A DNA stretch of 64,000 nt. Origin: Paragonimus skrjabini miyazakii. Taxonomy: Eukaryota; Platyhelminthes; Trematoda; Plagiorchiida; Troglotrematidae. The stretch covers positions 256,778 through 320,777 of the forward strand of contig JTDE01000226.1 of assembly GCA_014338405.1 (NCBI GenBank), given 5' to 3'. Below the pieces are notes generated by a model, which worked only from the letters and a program-made list of their open reading frames with translations, did no database searches and was not told the origin of the DNA. This document shows, piece after piece, positions 44,501 through 55,665 of the stretch. The first letter of the stretch is position 1. Each line of letters starts with the position of its first letter. A program made the translations under genes and the position numbers.

Positions 44501-47500
44501 TTTAATCATTTGGAATCTAAGTGTATCTTGCGGATCTGATCATATATACGACCATCGTTTAATTGCACACTCCGTGACTAACTATATGACCACTTCTATC
44601 TTTTCTGCAATATCATACACCTTCATTATCAAGTCGACAACAATCAGGTCTAGCAATAAACAGAGCACAGTAGAGGTTAGTGAGCGGAATTGTGTTTGGT
44701 AAGTCTTCATACAAACAGACTTGTGTATGATGTTCAGAAAATTAGACAAGGTAAAATTATACGATCACCTTATTTGGCGTAACTTTGCAAAGAATGTGCT
44801 AGTGTCAGTTCGTTCCAACATTTACACCTATCGGTTAGACATGGTTTCGACAAGAGAATGCAACGCGTTTGAGTTCATCCTCCTCTATACAGCTGTCGAT
44901 TTGGCCGTTTTGCTGTATATCTGGATAAGTTGTATACTTGGCAAATTTATAAGCTCAGTAGGTTTTCTGTGAAGTGGAGATTACTGATGCCAACAGTTCG
45001 GTTCAGGACGTTAAACATTCGCTACGTGATTATAACGAACGGTGTATGGACTTAAGAGGTGTCTTGCCAGAAAATCGAAGAAACGAATGAAGACAATATG
45101 TTTCAATAACCGAACATAACACTGAGTGGTTTTCGACCCAATTATGGCCAGTTCACTCAAAACGATTGACAAAAATAGCACTCATCAAATCGACCAGCGT
45201 TCTGTGGTAGTACGTCAACTGAGAGACTTCTCTTATTTCCGAAGGTTATACCTCTATGCATCAAGCTACTTTCAATTTGTTCACATCACTAAAGCATGAA
45301 GTGTTATAGATGAATTCAAGAAATATGAACGTTAACTCATAATAAACAACGTTGTACCGGTCACTGATTTGGTGACATGGTTTCAGTCAAGTTCTTATAT
45401 TTCGTCTCGCATGCAGAGTACATTTTGTTCTTCTCAAATGTTGTTTGACGGCACCTGTGTAAACGTCTAGGGTCTTTTGACAGTACCTACCTGTCTGTAA
45501 AGACACTCATAACCTGATGTAGGAAGAAATAGTACAAATGCAAAATGAGGTGCTAACCTCATCACAGTCGAATTATGTCCAAATAATTGAGAAGCAGCCT
45601 AATAGCTGCACAACTGACTGAGTGATCGAACACCTCTGGTGATCACATGCACGATCAGCTAACGTTAGACCAGCGCATCGGTCTGAAGGCATCAAAGCAG
45701 CCTGAGACTGCCGTTTAATTTTGTTGCGGTTACTTTTCCTACTGTTATGTATAATTTATTTTCTATGAAAGCTGTTTAAACAGAATTTAACCTGTTGCTT
45801 TGTATGCGAATATCTGAGTGTTAGTTGCCCTAAATGACTGTCATCGAATTTCGAAGTTCAGTCATGTGAAAATCCGACTCAAGCCAATTCCCCTCAAACG
45901 TTTATCCCTGTATATTCTACCGCCCCTGTTCCTGGTCGCTAATTGGACCTCGACCTCGATGTTTTTGTTTTACCGTGTCAATTAACAGTTGTGCAAATAG
46001 CCAGTTGCCGCTTATTGTACTTTGCTTGAGTGGTGCATGCATCACCCTTTTGGAGCTCGGCTCGTCCCTGTTGTTTTTGAACCTGTTGACTGCTTGCAAG
46101 AACTCCGTTGGGTATGAATATCATATTATGTACTTATAGTTCATCTTAAGCCTATTTGGCATCAAATTGTAATTATCTCGCGGAAACGACCCGTCGATCG
46201 AAACCGTTGAGGTTATCTACTTATTAATTTTGATCATTTGTTCAATAGTACCGTGGCATTGTGAACCGATCTTGTTTTAACCATTTGGGATCGTTGGTTC
46301 ATTGCCACACGCTGCTCAACGTCTTTGTGGAAGATCGTACATTAACAACTAGAACAATTTTGCTAAAAATCGGATTGTTATGTAAAATTATCAAAGTAAG
46401 TGCTACACTTTCATGTGTGCTCGTTATTTATGTGATAGGCCGTGTTCGGGCCTCAATTCCTTCTTTTCTTCAGTCTGTTCCCGTATTCTTTCCATTCTCA
46501 CTCATGCAATTGCTGACTTTCTCGATTCATTTTGATGATGTCATTGCGCACCTCCCCGCCAGTTATTTATTCGAGACGCCAGGGGTAAACAAACAGGTTC
46601 TGTCACGTGCTGTCTGTACCCTTCCTATGAACTCATTCACTCGGTTTCGAGGCAAATCTGCAGGAAGCCAGTCTTGATTGTGTCATCAGAAAGACCCCAA
46701 CTAGTAGTGGGAGACACTTAATAGTTTCTAAAAAATCAATACATTCTTTTTTGAGAAAAAGCTCCATTGCCTAGTAGATATCAGTGTAATAAAAGTGCAG
46801 CTTTTTACTGCTTTAAAAACCATTACGAACGTGTGGTAACATTCAGTTCAGATGTCTCTCCAGCTTAATATTTAGGCTGTCAATGCTTCAGCACTGAGTT
46901 ATCGGCTCATCGGTGTACAGGAACGATGATGGTACCAATAAATCTAATGGCAAGAGTTTCATGATCTAAATTTTAATCTCGGAAATCAACTGCGCATTAA
47001 GTTCGTCTGCTAGAGCTATTAATTCCACCAGTCTTCTAATTTCAAGACCCGATGACTAGATCGATCCGCCAGAACAGCTCTACCTACAGCATTCATTCAT
47101 TTGTAAATTGTCTGCTATCACAGCAGTATACTTGGCCACAAAAAGAACTAGAAATAAATACAGTTGTTGTGCTTTCGATCAAATGCCGCATAGTCTTGAG
47201 CAAATCTGGTAGTCAATGTGATTGGTGCGCCGGATCACCAAAGCTGATAGGCGAGGAAGAGGCGAATCACCCATAGACTGTGCGCCACGTTCACATTTTC
47301 TAGATAACATTAAAAACGTCGACCAATTAGCACAGCAAAGATCGTCTGGACCTGAATACTCTACGTTGCTGGGTCTATTGAAGTCAAGGTGGTTTAACTA
47401 ATATTTTATTATCAAACGTGGTTCACTCAAACGTTTTGTCTACTGTTGTATCAAATTAACTAGATCGATGACCGACGTACAAGATTCAGCCAATGGACGA

Positions 47501-49740
47501 ACGTGAGTTAATAGACCAAATGAGCTATCATAAACAGACTGATCATGAACTTAGATTCTCAATGTATAGTTCTGTCGAAATCCCCGCCTAACGTTACCCT
47601 TCTTCCACATAACTGTATCGGCCTGAAGTTGAATGAGTGAGACATATGATCGTCTAAATATGATTATTCTAACAACAAGGGAGCAATAAAAACTGTGGCT
47701 ACCCAATCAGCATAGTGGTAAATTTATGCTTTGCAGAAGCCACCATCAATTCAAACAGCCTTGTGAGAAAGTCATAAATTGGTGTCATTCTACTTTCGTT
47801 CATCGCACAGTACTGATGGCGTCCAATCGATTGATATCTATTGGGTCGGCACATTTCCAAACCGTCCTAATTACTACCACCGGTAATCAACAGGCACGTA
47901 CGGTGTATCCACAGATGTGGCGGTAACTCGGGTGCATGTGGACTAGCAAACATTGATGGATCGGACGATAGCGTTCGGTATGGGCTTCTGCAATTGAACC
48001 CAGCGAACTGTTCGAGCCATTAACTGGGGGGTCGCTCGCAGCATTCGCGGTTAATTACAAATGGAGGCTGCTTTCAATGTGGTCACAGTGTAAAACACTC
48101 ACCTGCAAAATAGAGAACGCTGCCCTGTAAGCCTTCTCCGGAAAACTGATCTGGTAATCAATTCTTAGACAATTAAGTTAGTTGGGAAAAATTGAACGCA
48201 GAATTTTTCTACATTTCGGGGAAACAAATTCACTGGACAGAGTGCAATACCATACCCCGAACAGTAAATGGGATTAATAGTAACGGTTTGGGATTAGTTT
48301 TGAAACTGGTTGATATGCATGTCGTGAGAAAACACGGGAGAAAGTGACTCTGTGTCTGAAGATCCCAACACAGTCAATGAACGGACCACGAGACTTGTTT
48401 AATTATCCAATTATATAGGCGTCCGGGTTGAGGGTACTGCCAAGAGCACTCCAATATCAGTGGGCAAAAATGGTCACCATTTGAACAGCCATTTGCATTT
48501 GATCATTCGTCTTTCCAGAATGGTATGGCCATGCCTTTGTATACGAATTTAGAGACGTCTGAACCTACTTGGTACAGTCTCTTGAGGAAAATAGAATTGA
48601 TGGGCTGCATAAACATATTTTGTCGGGTTCTATGATTAATGACCAGTCAGTAATCGACCACAATCATTTGAGTGTCTGCTGTAGAATCTTCATGTTGATT
48701 ACTACGAGTAAGTGTACCAGATTTTAACACAACATTCCGATGAGTGCGTTCATGTGACCTGGCGCATGTCTGACCTCCACGAGGCTCAACGTCAGAAGCT
48801 GGTCGTTAACCTACACACTCAGGCGAGTATCTACATACACAATGCGGGTGATAAGCCTGCGGCAACACGAATACTCTGAACGTCTCGCAACCTAAGGTGC
48901 ACGGTGGATCAATAGACGGTGGTCAGCTATGTGTAGCTGTGCGCATACGCGCCGATTCAAACTGACCAACAGTCAGCTGATTGTTCACCCTATCTGTTCG
49001 ATATGTGAGTGAGACACGATGTGCTGTCGGTCACCTACACTGAAGGTGCAATCGCAATGGCAAACAACAATGACAAGAATAACGACAACACTAACCATAA
49101 CAAAATATGCAAGTGCACAAAACCTGAGAGGGCTAGACCTATGCAAAGTTATAAACACAAATAGTCAGTTCAAAACGCAGTCGATGGATCACTCACTATA
49201 AGCAATCCCGATCTAGGCAGAGCAGGAACACCAAGGAGACATGACGAGCACACCAGAAGTTTATTGTAAGGTCGAATCACTTCAGACAAGTGTTCATTTT
49301 GTATAAAGAAAACTGATGTAGACTATACAAAAATAAAGCAAAATGTGAAAACATGTACAATACCCTACACTCATGTGTTTACGTCTGCTCCGTTCAGAAA
49401 TTATTGGCGAGCAAATTTCATCTGGTCACAATATAGTGCCTTGCGAACAAGATCAGCGGTTAATGAATAAAACACACATTATGATGAAATACCATCAATT
49501 GAAAATATATAAGATGAATAGATTAAGTTTATCATCGACTAGTATTGCTGTCATCGCAAGTAACGCATGTTTGAGCGGTCGTCTTCGAAGTGTATAACTG
49601 AAAATACGGAAGCTGGAGTATGTGTGCTTAAGAGACTATGGAGTGTTATGTGTACTCTTTGCTCACAACTGCCGGATGTCGATATGTTTGGTTTAGGTGA
49701 AGCTGTAATCTATTAGAAACAAGCTCAAGAAAGTGGACCA
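44501..49740. other. Long unassigned intergenic stretch
   Basis: No gene is supported in about 5.2 kb. The longest frame is 46261-46677 (plus, 138 codons from GTG), with hydrophobic segments but no recognised domain. Frames at 44721-44972 and 47052-47276 are likewise unassigned. Confidence 0.4.
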
Positions 49741-49840
49741 NNNNNNNNNNNNNNNNNNNNNNNNNNNNNNNNNNNNNNNNNNNNNNNNNNNNNNNNNNNN
49801 NNNNNNNNNNNNNNNNNNNNNNNNNNNNNNNNNNNNNNNN
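49741..49840. other. Assembly gap (100 N)
   Basis: Exactly 100 undetermined bases. Flanking DNA is AT-rich and unassigned. The minus-strand frames that span it are artefacts of the Ns. Confidence 0.99.
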
Positions 49841-51584
49841 CGGAGTATTGAATAGTTGGTAGTATTTAAACACTTTATACATCCAATCACGGTCTTTTAG
49901 TTAGGCATGACCAAGACTTAGTCAATTGGATTGTAGCAAACTTACAACTATACATAATTTCGTTGGCTCGAATATGAACTGAGACAGTAAAACAACAGCA
50001 ATAAACCTTGTCGTAGTCTAAGTCTGGATACATGTGCAAATAACAAGCATCCTATTTCATAAAACGGCAAAAGTGTTACTTAAGAAGTCTTTCGAAAAGA
50101 CCGCCATAGCCAACACATTCGAAATTAAAAGAATATCTTTTACTTTCGCCTGAAACGTGATTTAAAATAACATATTTGTGGTAGTAAGTTGACACAAGCT
50201 AAGCCCAACCATCGAGTTAGTACTGGGTGGTTCTATAAAAATATGCGAAGAAAGCCCTAATCAGCCCGTAGGTAATAGTTTAGTTACTCATCCACTGACC
50301 AAAAAACCTTTCTACACATAAGGCCAAAACCCTACAGAAGAATATATCCCGAGAAAAGTACATGGCATACGATCATCCGTGTATCGTTGAGTAGAGATTC
50401 CTGCTTTGGCCAGACACACCACACAGTTCCAATACTGATTGCTCCGGTGTGATGCCTCTGAGTACCACCGTCTGAGTGTTCACGATTTTCGCATTCAAAT
50501 GACTTGTAAGGACTGATGCAACCTAGTCACGGTTGAGTGACGAGGTGAATATACTGAAAACCAATTTGTGTATTCGCGTGCTTCAGATCAGTATAAGCGA
50601 ACGATGGAGAATGTGAGTATAACTCAATGAAACCGCCACCTGTCGGCGGACCGAGAACGTGAAAACTGCGTTATACGGTCAGTTCATATTGAATTTACTA
50701 AGGTAAGAGGACTGCACGTTAAGGCTACTCAACTTAGATGCATCGACCGAACGTTCCGTTAACAACTATAGATTTATTTATTTATTGAGACTCATTTTCT
50801 TGAAGCGGAATTGTTTGGCTCTATCCGTATATCCTCAGTACAAGATATGGCGCAACAATCAACTTCTTGAATCGAAAATCATACTACTAGTGCTGAAAGC
50901 GGATACGATACTACTGTTCTAAACGGGGATTCACAATCGCATTTATTTGAGACACGAACCAGCTCAGGAGACACAACTGAACCAGTCGAGTAAGCTATGC
51001 GCAATAAACACGCAATTATGTTTATCTAAATCAACCTAATATTTATCATATGGGGCAAATTTTAAGTGTTTTGACGCACCCATGTTTGAGTGAGCTTGAG
51101 TAGAGATCTATCAACCTTCACCACAGCTGCCGTCATCGGAATAAGATCTTCGTCTCATAGACAGTTCAGTGACTGCTAGTTTCTACACATTTGTCACAGT
51201 GTTGCTTTCATTCCTTTGTCTAGTCTCAATGAACAGTGTGTCTCAAAAGGTATTCTCAAGTGCAACAGCCGTGTTGGGCACCGATCGTGATATCAAACAA
51301 AAAGCATCGAAAGACTGACCATCATATAATTTCGCTCTCAAAATCTTCTTTCTGTTAACAAGAAAAAAAGTTCCAAGCAAAATCTATGGACAGGATTTCA
51401 TAGACATGTAAGCAGATTTCAACACCAATCACATTCTGGTTTGGTTTAGAAAAGGGGGTATTTTGTTGCTGTAATCAATACAGTCTAGACAGCACGTGAA
51501 GGCGCCGAGCCATACACACTGTGTTCTACAAATTGCCAAATCAAAAGTTGTTTCATGCTAGCATTTCAGTAATTCCCATTAAGA
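49841..51584. other. Unassigned intergenic DNA
   Basis: No gene or repeat is recognised. Confidence 0.45.
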
Positions 51585-51789
51585 CATTGCGAATAGAAAT
51601 ATACAGGATAACATGATTTCGGTACTTCATCTACAGGTCGGTACGTTTATACACACAAGTGATAAAATTAGATCGAGATATCGATCGGACTTATAACCGA
51701 GATATTGGGCCACTAGTTGATTAATCAGTGATGACTTGATTGGTTCGTTACGTCACGTTTGTCCAATGGTTTGTCTCTGCAGGTCAGCC
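51585..51789 (-). repeat. Penelope-like element 2, 3' terminal region
   Basis: Downstream, on the minus strand, of the GIY-YIG relic. The part 51688-51590 (CGATCGATATCTCGATCTAA, then CCGACCTGTAGATGAAG, CGAAATCATG, CTGTATAT) closely matches the plus-strand stretch 52928-53030. The same sequence therefore occurs in inverted orientation on both sides of the endonuclease relic, as described for the terminal repeats of Penelope-like elements. A hammerhead-like string with a disrupted core lies at 51612-51642. Confidence 0.55.
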
Positions 51790-52180
51790 ACCGATCAGGT
51801 GAGTTTGAGGCCAGTGTAGGCGCAGCGTCGGAACAAGCAACTTTTGCTGACATAATACCGGGTCAAGCAGCCTGATTCCGATAGCCATTACAGCACACTG
51901 TTCTCATTCAGACGTCCCTTGATGAGTTATCCGACACACGATAGACCACTCGGAAGACTTGATCAACGTTCACTTGATGCTCACTTTCAATCAGATGAGT
52001 GTGGATGACGCTGTTGACCGAACATGTTTCAGCTTGCTCTAGCCAGCGTGGATGATACGTCTGGATTCGTTCTGAAGGCTGGCTTGATACCCGATCAACA
52101 CAACCTGCTCCAAAGAAACAGGTAAAAGAGTAGATACTCAAAGATGAGGTCGGATCTGACAGTCTATTTTCGTTATGAAA
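51790..52180 (-). pseudogene. Penelope-like element 2, GIY-YIG endonuclease relic
   Basis: The minus-strand frame 52141-51908 reads YSFTCFFGAGCVDRVSSQPS, then ERIQTYHPRWLEQAE and HTHLIESEHQVNVDQVFRVV YRVSDNSSR. It aligns with the endonuclease at 38615-39400 (YQFTCSCGDVYIGRTDRQLS; RVAEHVPNWL; ARHLMITGHPVDLNRSF). Here the second cysteine is F, YIGRT has become CVDRV, and the histidine region is YHP. After a stop, another frame gives AVMAIGIRLLDPVLCQQKLL, matching the family end (SETMLIRTHQPALCAQKWL). The GIY-YIG residues are lost, so it is inactive. No RT part is seen upstream. Confidence 0.8.
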
Positions 52181-52927
52181 CTAGAGAATAGGGGATGTGG
52201 TGAATTCAATACGGAGTTCAATCGTGGTATAGGTTTTGCTGATTACCTGCTCGTCATCTCTGAACGGCGTTCGAATAAACACAGGCCGCTTCCTTTCATC
52301 CTGCACTTCAGGTTAAGGTGACCTGATTAAGTTTTCAGTGATAGATAATTCTGGATGGTCGTTATCATAGAATACGTCCTCTATGAGTTCAAGCTCACTG
52401 CCTAGAGCATCCGTTGAACGAAGTCTATATGCTCTGTCGATTGGGCAACGTACTAGACTTTTTTTTGCTTCAGGAGTACAAAGCTGTACAAGTTTGTGTA
52501 ATGGCCTGTTCAGGCATTCTTTCGATGATTCCTGCGTCGAACAGTACCGTCTAATCTTTGGTGTAAATGAACAACTAAGAAGAATATTTGGCTTTCATCC
52601 TTTCCCCAGGCGTAACCTCAATAGACTGAGGGGAGCGCTTGAACGTGTCAAGTGCTGAGCACAGATTAGTATAAGAGATAATGATGACAAATATATCCTC
52701 CATGTATTGGCAATAGTGACTGTGGATTTAAGCACAGTTCTTTCAAGCTTTCCCATAAACATGTATCAGCTGACAGGGGCTTGAATGAGGATCTCCCTGC
52801 GGTGCCACCTGTCTGACGATACAGTATAACGTTGAGTATCAGTTGTCAATCGAATATGTATCGAAGCAAAAGTTTCTTGAATCCCGGTATCCCGATGAGC
52901 GGTGAATTGGTCTCTTTCGCAATAAGT
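52181..52927. other. Unassigned DNA within the Penelope 2 locus
   Basis: A 91-codon plus-strand frame (52383-52658) ends NEQLRRIFGFHPFPRRNLNR plus a basic tail. I do not recognise it. It lies between the endonuclease relic and the inverted terminal match, where the RT would be expected on the minus strand, but no RT motif is visible. Confidence 0.4.
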
Positions 52928-53030
52928 TCGATCGATATCTCGACCTAACTTCACCACCCTATTATGTAATTGTGCCGACCTGAAGATAAATGATCGAAAA
53001 CATATTCTCGCCTGTATAATTCTATCCTCG
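52928..53030 (+). repeat. Inverted match to the Penelope 2 terminal region
   Basis: CGATCGATATCTCGACCTAA, then TTCACCAC, CCGACCTGAAGATAAATGAT, CGAAAACATATTCTCG and TGTATAATTCTA. It matches the minus strand of 51590-51688 with scattered substitutions. It is probably the inverted 5' terminal repeat of the same Penelope element. Confidence 0.55.
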
Positions 53031-54227
53031 CAATTTTGTCCCATTGAATAGATCTAATCGCATTTCTTCTCATCTTCGACGACCTTTCTTTGAGACTTCA
53101 ATGCATTGAAAACAGCCCAAGTATCGAGTGACATTCGTGTGTTGCAGCAATTAATATGTTATCACTTTTTCTGCAGTACTCTATTACCAGAAAATGAACG
53201 TCAAAACATGAGTTTTATGGACACCAAAAGGCTACTTAACGCCCGAAGTACAGTTTTAAACTTGAATTAAATATCACACTATTTTCTACTGTTCGAAGGT
53301 TTTTTGACAAAAGTTTCCGGACAGAAGTAGAGACGTATTTACACTGTGGCTTTGTTGCTACAAAAACCGACTAATTAAACTGATTACTGGAGACTCAGCA
53401 GAGATAGGTCGTTACCGCCTGAGACTACCTTTCAGTCTTCCAACGCCAATCCCATTGGTCCGCCAGTTAGGGGAAACGGAATCCACCAAGCGATATCATA
53501 TCGTTATGCTAGCCAAGTAGAGTGAGACCAAACGGCAGTCGACATTCGATGACGAACTCAGCAGACTGTCACTGTGCACACAGGCCGCCGGACTTCTTGC
53601 CCACAATGCAACGAGACTTCCATTCGACTGTCGTGCCTTTGTCGAGTTTCGTCCGTCTTCCGATGTGCTTTTTGTCGTGTAGCTTGTTTGTCGCTTACCT
53701 CTTGTTGGACCGATGTTTCCTAGTGATGATTCATTCAGTTCCATGCGGCATTCCTGATCCACCGGCTATCCCATGACTGCGTTAAGACAATCCACTCACT
53801 GTCGAACCAACTGGTTCAGCTAATTGATCATCCATTATATCTGAACCCTTCTTTAACGGACTCTATCTTATTGTGTCTGGGTGCCAGGCATTGATTGGAA
53901 ACTCAGTTTATGCCATCCATGATGGTAAGGGATTCATTACAGCGTTCTTCAAACTAGCCTCCACCTAAGTCCGAAGTCACTAGTCACCTACAGCTTTTCG
54001 ATTTTATTAAGTCTCCGATTTGTACGAACGCCATCCTTGTGCATGCCGTCTTACGCTTGATGTTCCAAATGATGTCGTTCTTCGTGTACCAATTATCTCA
54101 CCTGTTCTTCGAGTAAAATGACATCCAATAAATTCAGAACACACAAATAGGATGACGAAAGATGTACTCTGCAAAGACATGTCGATCCGATCCCATCGAT
54201 TACAACACACGGACTACGTTTGATGGT
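53031..54227. other. Unassigned intergenic DNA
   Basis: Frames at 53496-53762 (minus) and 53522-53776 (plus) overlap fully, and neither is recognised. A 67-codon minus frame lies at 54007-54210. Nothing is supported. Confidence 0.45.
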
Positions 54228-54400
54228 TATGCGTTAGTTCAACTAGATGTAAAGTAAGAATGAGTCATTGATTGCAATAAGGACAGCAAATGGGATCAAC
54301 GTTCAAATAAGCCATCAGCAGTTTGAGAAAATAGAACTTTTTATAGGTCGAGTTAAGAACAGCCAGTACATAAGATATCGATCTAATAGTGATCCAAGCG
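54228..54400 (+). repeat. Repeat family F, left arm of an inverted pair
   Basis: These 173 bp match, without any gap, the reverse complement of 55129-55301 at roughly 85 percent by eye (TATGCGTTAGTTCAACTAGA, GCAATAAGGACA, CAAATGGGAT, GAGAAAATAGAACTTT, CGAGTTAAGAACA, ATATCGATCTAATA, GATCCAAGCG). Both arms carry the same open frame (AIRTANGINVQI here, AIRTSNGINVRI in the other, then EKIEL and RVKN.Q), which may be a small coding relic or chance. Confidence 0.78.
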
Positions 54401-54859
54401 AGAATATGCTAAATACACTAGGTAGCCTAACAGAAAGGGTTAAGACAAATTCTGTGCACTGTCAAGTAGATGAAGGAATGAAGTAAACGTATACAGCCGT
54501 CAAAACTAACGCTGGATCAATAGTAACGACACTGACTTGAAAGAATACCATTAGTTGATGACTACCAAGCCTCAACAACATAGCAGTTATGGGTCAGCTA
54601 TCATCTGATTTGAAGAAGGTTCATTCAATTAGAGTTCACGCACAAACTGCTGCAGACAAGTTGTAGACGGTCAGCGGCAACAAATCGAAAAAGGTGATCA
54701 GTTGCTGATTAAATGCGTACCAGATTTAAACGACTGGATTGTTTGATGCAAGGTGGTGGAACGTAGCAACGAACTGGCCAATCAAAACGCAGGAACGCCC
54801 GTTGCCCAACAGCAATCGCAAATATTGCTGTTCCTCCATAAAAAAGGATGCTGTCTTTC
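54401..54859. other. Spacer of the family F inverted pair
   Basis: No feature is recognised between the left arm and the SINE. Confidence 0.5.
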
Positions 54860-54988
54860 GTCAACTAAATTGAGATTTTAGATGAGACCCAATTGTGAAA
54901 AGTCAGGGCTTCCGCTGGATCCGAACCAGCGACAGAAACACCATGCCTTAACGCGGCAAACGCTCTACCAGCTGAGCTACGAAGACAC
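54860..54988 (-). repeat. tRNA-headed SINE, copy 3 (best preserved)
   Basis: On the minus strand the head folds as a tRNA. TCTTCG and CGGAAG give a partial acceptor. GCTC/GAGC closes the D arm (TAGCTCAGCTGGTAGAGCG is a perfect A box). TGCC/GGCA forms a shortened anticodon arm with GTT in the middle of a 7-base loop. GCTGG/CCAGC closes the T arm around TTCGGAT. The variable arm is unusually long. The body CTGACTTTTCACAATTGG, GTCTCATC, then a TCTCAATTTAG segment is shared with copies 1 and 2. The long variable region and family body argue for a SINE rather than a working tRNA gene. It lies inside the inverted pair of repeat F. Confidence 0.78.
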
Positions 54989-55128
54989 GTCAGGAGCTCG
55001 GTGGATTCCAACGTAAACTGTTTGAGAAATCATGCCGGGGCAGTCGATTCCCTGGATCATTGATGGACTCCATATAAGACAGTGGGACGGGTGGGTAGCC
55101 GAGTCCAAATGTGAAATTTCCGAGCTCC
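54989..55128. other. Spacer between SINE and family F right arm
   Basis: No separate feature is recognised. The minus-strand frame 55261-54977 continues from the right arm through this DNA into the SINE. Confidence 0.5.
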
Positions 55129-55301
55129 CGCTTGGATCATTATTAGATCGATATTGTATGCACTGGGTGTTCTTAACTCGATCCATGCAAAGTTCTATTT
55201 TCTCCGACTCATGAAGGCCTATTCGAACGTTTATCCCATTTGATGTCCTTATTGCAGCCAATGACTCAGTCTTATTTTACATCTAGTTGAACTAACGCAT
55301 A
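55129..55301 (-). repeat. Repeat family F, right arm of an inverted pair
   Basis: Reverse-complement partner of 54228-54400. The arms have equal length (173 bp) and enclose 728 bp that include the SINE. The hammerhead element begins within about 60 bp of its outer edge. Confidence 0.78.
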
Positions 55302-55359
55302 CCCATCCGTGTATCGTTATCGCTCGGACATTACTGTGTGAATAACACCCTCCCTGTCA

Positions 55360-55665
55360 GTCCACTAGCCTTGAGTGTTAAGGATCATTACTCACAAGCG
55401 AAAGTGGTTGAGTGTTCACATATGATAATTCGGTCGTACCTAATGTGAGGTCAATGGCGCAGTAGTAAACACGGTTGCCTCATGAACAGCGTGGTCAGAG
55501 TTCTAGTCCCGGCAGTGGCGAGGATATGCACTACTGACGAGCTCTAATGAGAGCGAAACTCGAGTCTAGTGCTTCTGCTGTTCGAAAAGGGTTGAGTGGG
55601 GAGTCTATGGGAATGCGACAGATGCGATCAATTGTGGATGATGTTCAATCTACATGTTAAGGATA
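55360..55665 (+). repeat. tRNA-like/hammerhead element, copy at 55 kb
   Basis: Plus-strand copy. It starts near TTAAGGATCATTACTCACAA, then AGCGAAAGTGGTTGAG, ATTCGGTCGTACCTAATGTG, GGTCAATGGCGCAGTAGTAA (A box TGGCGCAGTAG), GTTGCCTCATGAACAGCG and GAGTTCTAGTCCCGGC (B box). The intact hammerhead at 55528-55572 follows, and the tail (TTCTGCTGTTCGAAAAGG, TCTATGGGAATGCGACAG, GATCAATTGTGGATG, TTCAATCTACATG). It lacks the most 5' block (GGTTATCGATTGG) present at 32 kb. It is very close in sequence to the 32-kb copy, so these two are probably the youngest. Confidence 0.86.
55528..55572 (+). ncRNA. Hammerhead ribozyme, type I, intact
   Basis: Stem I GCACTA (55528-55533) pairs fully with TAGTGC (55567-55572). 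CTGACGA forms the first core strand. Stem II GCTCT-AATG-AGAGC has five Watson-Crick pairs. GAA completes the core. Stem III is ACT-CG-AGT, and the C at 55566 is the predicted cleavage site. Outside stem I, GGCAG upstream and CTGC downstream could form an outer helix leaving an internal loop, as in natural type I hammerheads that use loop contacts. All catalytic positions are canonical. Confidence 0.92.

Noticed and set aside
46261..46677. 138-codon frame as a membrane protein gene
   Set aside because: It starts at GTG with no ATG nearby and has no recognisable family. The hydrophobic runs are explained by T-rich DNA.
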